In this document: positions 7,183 through 9,213 of the stretch, in pieces
Layout: each line of letters starts with the position of its first letter
Position numbering within the stretch: the first letter of the stretch is position 1
DNA from: Tannerella sp.
Lineage (GTDB): Bacteria; Bacteroidota; Bacteroidia; Bacteroidales; Tannerellaceae
Reading direction: 5' to 3'
Length of the DNA stretch: 9,213 bases
Assembly (NCBI GenBank): GCA_031283785.1
Contig: JAITBC010000015.1
Coordinates: forward strand, 1 to 9,213
Made by a program: the position numbers and the translations under genes
Notes under the pieces: generated by a model
What the model saw: the letters and a program-made list of their open reading frames with translations, nothing else
The model's database searches: none
Told to the model about the DNA's origin: nothing

Positions 7183-9213
7183 CTACAACGTTACATCAAT
7201 TTTAAGGTTATCAATGCCGCTGTTCAATCCTAAATCGTCCAGCAGTCCCGACAAATATTGAATCTCCGCAATAATTTGCTTTGATGTGGCATCGTTATTT
7301 GATCTGGTATTAACATACACGCTATGAGGCGTATAAGGTGACTTTGAATATTTCTCAGGCTCTGTCAGATACTTGCAAGTGTCTGTTCCTTTATCCAAAA
7401 CCGGTTCCATGGCCGTTTGTATTTTCTTTCTGATCTCCGCCGAGTTTTTATTTATCGAGCTTGCAATGATGTCGTCGTATTCATTTCTAAAATTAGGCAG
7501 TTGGCTTGCAAAATTGTCAAAGGCGTTTTTCCTCTTGCCTGTCTGCGTAGAAATCCAACCCTTGCCAAGCACAGAGATATCATTACTGTTCGGATTGTAA
7601 TAATAATAAACGCCATCTTCCTTACGTACTTTTACAAAACAATCGAATATCAGGCCAAATATCCAATATTTGTATGCCTCATTATCATTATCCTTTGGAA
7701 AGATGGAAAACTTTTCCTTTTCCATTCGTTCAAATATGGGATAGTCGAAATGGGGCAATTTCCCTGATTTTAAAGATTTATTGTAATTATGCAGGAAAGA
7801 TTTTGTTGCGCCGACAGCATAAGCGGGAATTATACCGTCTACCCGATATATAATAATACGGTCATTCATTCCGATAGAATGATAAGTAGGATTATCGTCC
7901 ACGTTTTGTGCGTTTTTAAAAAAATTATCCGGGGTGAGAATCGGACAGGTTGCCGTATCGGGTACTCCTACAAGATACCGGCTTACTTGATTTTTTGCAT
8001 CTACCGGCCGGCCGGAATTGTATTTGTCATTACAATTTATCGGCAAAAGAGGTTTGGCTTTCGATGTTGCCCTTTTGATAATTTCCTTGAATTTAGTCAA
8101 ATTCTTTGCCTTCAAATCATTGAGAACGCTGTCGATATTTTTGCCTCTCCATTCGTTTGCGCCGCTCAAACTATCGACATATTTCAATATGACCTCTTTT
8201 AGAGAGTTTACATCCTTATATTCAAGCAGATTTGCAGTTCCTAAACTTTGAACAAAAGCGGCAATACTGATATCTTCATTTTGAATAGTGATATTCTCCG
8301 TCAGTACGATTTCGTTTGCCAGATTTATGGTAAATAATCCGGGAGAACGTTTCTCCGTAACTTTTATCACATCCAATTCTCTTGCAATATCCTTACGTAC
8401 ATTTTCCAAATAAGATTTTAGCAATCCCAGTATGTTTAATTCGTCATTAACGACAGTCGTCAATTTTTTGTAGACGGCAATTGCCCGTACCCTTCTGTCC
8501 TTGTCTATTTTTGCTTTCGCCACATTACAGACGGCATCACAAATAGAGTCTTTAATGATTTTTGTTTTTTTATCCCTGTTCCATACAAATTTCTTCTTCC
8601 TCAACTCTTTAAGATCATCAACAGCATTTGCGACAATCGCTTCCAAACTTGGAATTGAAGCGTAATTATTCACGGTTGTTTTGCCGTCAAAAGCGTTTTT
8701 CTCCTTTTCCATTTCGGCTTCGTAAATTTCTATCATCTGTTTAATTCGCTGAAGGAAAACAATGGGTTTGTGAACAGGATATTGAGAATCTTTGACCAGA
8801 TTAACAACCATTTCCCGTAACGATTTTGTTACATTATCCGTAATTTCGTTCTGTATCGAATCTAAATGTTTGCTTAAATCAGGATTTTCCGATGTTACGT
8901 ATCGCTTGTAATACATTTCAATATCCGATTGCGGCGCATCTTCATCGATATCTTCCAGTTTGGCGCCGGGATATGCATTAGAACGTACGGCATTAATCAA
9001 ATCATTTTTATCGGTTTCAACAATTTTGATTTCGCCCATCCACGTATCGGCTTCCTTTTCCGATGCGTTAACATTATCTGCCGTCGTTGCCAGCATGTTA
9101 TCGATTAGTTTCTGGGATGCTTTTAAACAGAATATATTTGCCGCCTTTTCGGCATTGAAGATAATTTTACAAGCCCCTATACGACAAATCCACGATGTTT
9201 TACCTTTGACAAG
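7183..9213 (-). CDS. Probable tubulin-like (Tubulin_2-type) protein, C-terminal part only; N-terminus outside window
   Basis: The frame is open from the window's right edge to the TAG at 7185-7183, giving 676 residues. An internal ATG exists at 9096, but the frame continues upstream of it for 39 more codons, so the gene almost certainly starts outside the window. The first visible residues, with TSWICRIGACKIIF...AEKAANIFCLKASQKLIDNML, resemble the end of the GTPase domain of bacterial tubulin-like proteins. A long charged helical region follows. Counting from the edge, VGVPDTATCPIL...IIIYRVDGIIPAYAV (about 415-467), a LPHFDY segment (about 486-491) and KYWIFGLIFD...YYYY...LGKG...KNAFDNF (about 515-568) match my memory of that family's C-terminal pattern. 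The GTP-binding signature would lie upstream and is not visible, so the call is from pattern only. No membrane segment or signal peptide is visible. The gene ends 4 bases before the protease gene, which suggests a functional pair. Alternative: a large helical protein of unknown family. Confidence 0.6.
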   Translation of the reverse strand, partial: LVKGKTSWICRIGACKIIFNAEKAANIFCLKASQKLIDNMLATTADNVNASEKEADTWMGEIKIVETDKNDLINAVRSNAYPGAKLEDIDEDAPQSDIEMYYKRYVTSENPDLSKHLDSIQNEITDNVTKSLREMVVNLVKDSQYPVHKPIVFLQRIKQMIEIYEAEMEKEKNAFDGKTTVNNYASIPSLEAIVANAVDDLKELRKKKFVWNRDKKTKIIKDSICDAVCNVAKAKIDKDRRVRAIAVYKKLTTVVNDELNILGLLKSYLENVRKDIARELDVIKVTEKRSPGLFTINLANEIVLTENITIQNEDISIAAFVQSLGTANLLEYKDVNSLKEVILKYVDSLSGANEWRGKNIDSVLNDLKAKNLTKFKEIIKRATSKAKPLLPINCNDKYNSGRPVDAKNQVSRYLVGVPDTATCPILTPDNFFKNAQNVDDNPTYHSIGMNDRIIIYRVDGIIPAYAVGATKSFLHNYNKSLKSGKLPHFDYPIFERMEKEKFSIFPKDNDNEAYKYWIFGLIFDCFVKVRKEDGVYYYYNPNSNDISVLGKGWISTQTGKRKNAFDNFASQLPNFRNEYDDIIASSINKNSAEIRKKIQTAMEPVLDKGTDTCKYLTEPEKYSKSPYTPHSVYVNTRSNNDATSKQIIAEIQYLSGLLDDLGLNSGIDNLKIDVTL

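Noticed and set aside
8004..8015. A GC-rich 12-bp palindrome CCGGCCGGCCGG in the tubulin-like gene
   Set aside because: It is explained by Gly-Arg-Pro codons and is too short to mean much.

Overview
The whole window is read from the minus strand. It holds seven genes packed with gaps of 15 bases or less (one 4-base overlap), so it looks like part of one long operon whose two ends both lie outside the window. There is no RNA gene, transposase, CRISPR array, convincing promoter or terminator. The A-rich leaders without clear Shine-Dalgarno sequences and the moderate, uneven GC content would suit a Bacteroidota-type bacterium. No taxonomic marker is present, so this is only a suggestion.

In the order of transcription (right to left): (1) 9213-7183, the C-terminal 676 residues of a large protein whose start is outside the window. 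Its pattern resembles the region behind the GTPase domain of the bacterial tubulin-like (Tubulin_2-type) proteins. (2) 7178-3744, a 1144-residue multidomain protein. It has an unrecognised N-terminal region, a coiled coil, a complete papain-like (C1-type) cysteine protease domain, more coiled coil, a two-helix membrane hairpin and an unrecognised C-terminal region. (3-6) 3728-510, livH, livM, livG and livF, the two permeases and two ATPases of a branched-chain/polar amino acid (HAAT, Liv-type) ABC importer. (7) 497-1, the N-terminal 165 residues of a periplasmic binding protein of the same transporter family, running off the left edge.

The binding protein, LivH/LivM and LivG/LivF would form a conventional importer. 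Its substrate cannot be read from the sequence. The unusual point is that this importer follows a tubulin-like protein and a membrane-anchored, probably cytosol-facing papain-like protease with almost no spacing. The tubulin-like/protease pair is the best candidate for an undescribed system: a nucleotide-dependent polymer or switch coupled to a protease at the membrane, possibly a conflict or stress-response module. Whether the importer belongs to it or is only a downstream neighbour is open. The four liv genes look more GC-rich than the genes on both sides, which hints at separate histories.

A second striking feature is a perfect 30-bp palindrome at 7120-7149 inside the first codons of the protease gene. 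It includes an in-frame ATG and could form a strong mRNA hairpin or be a dimeric protein-binding site.
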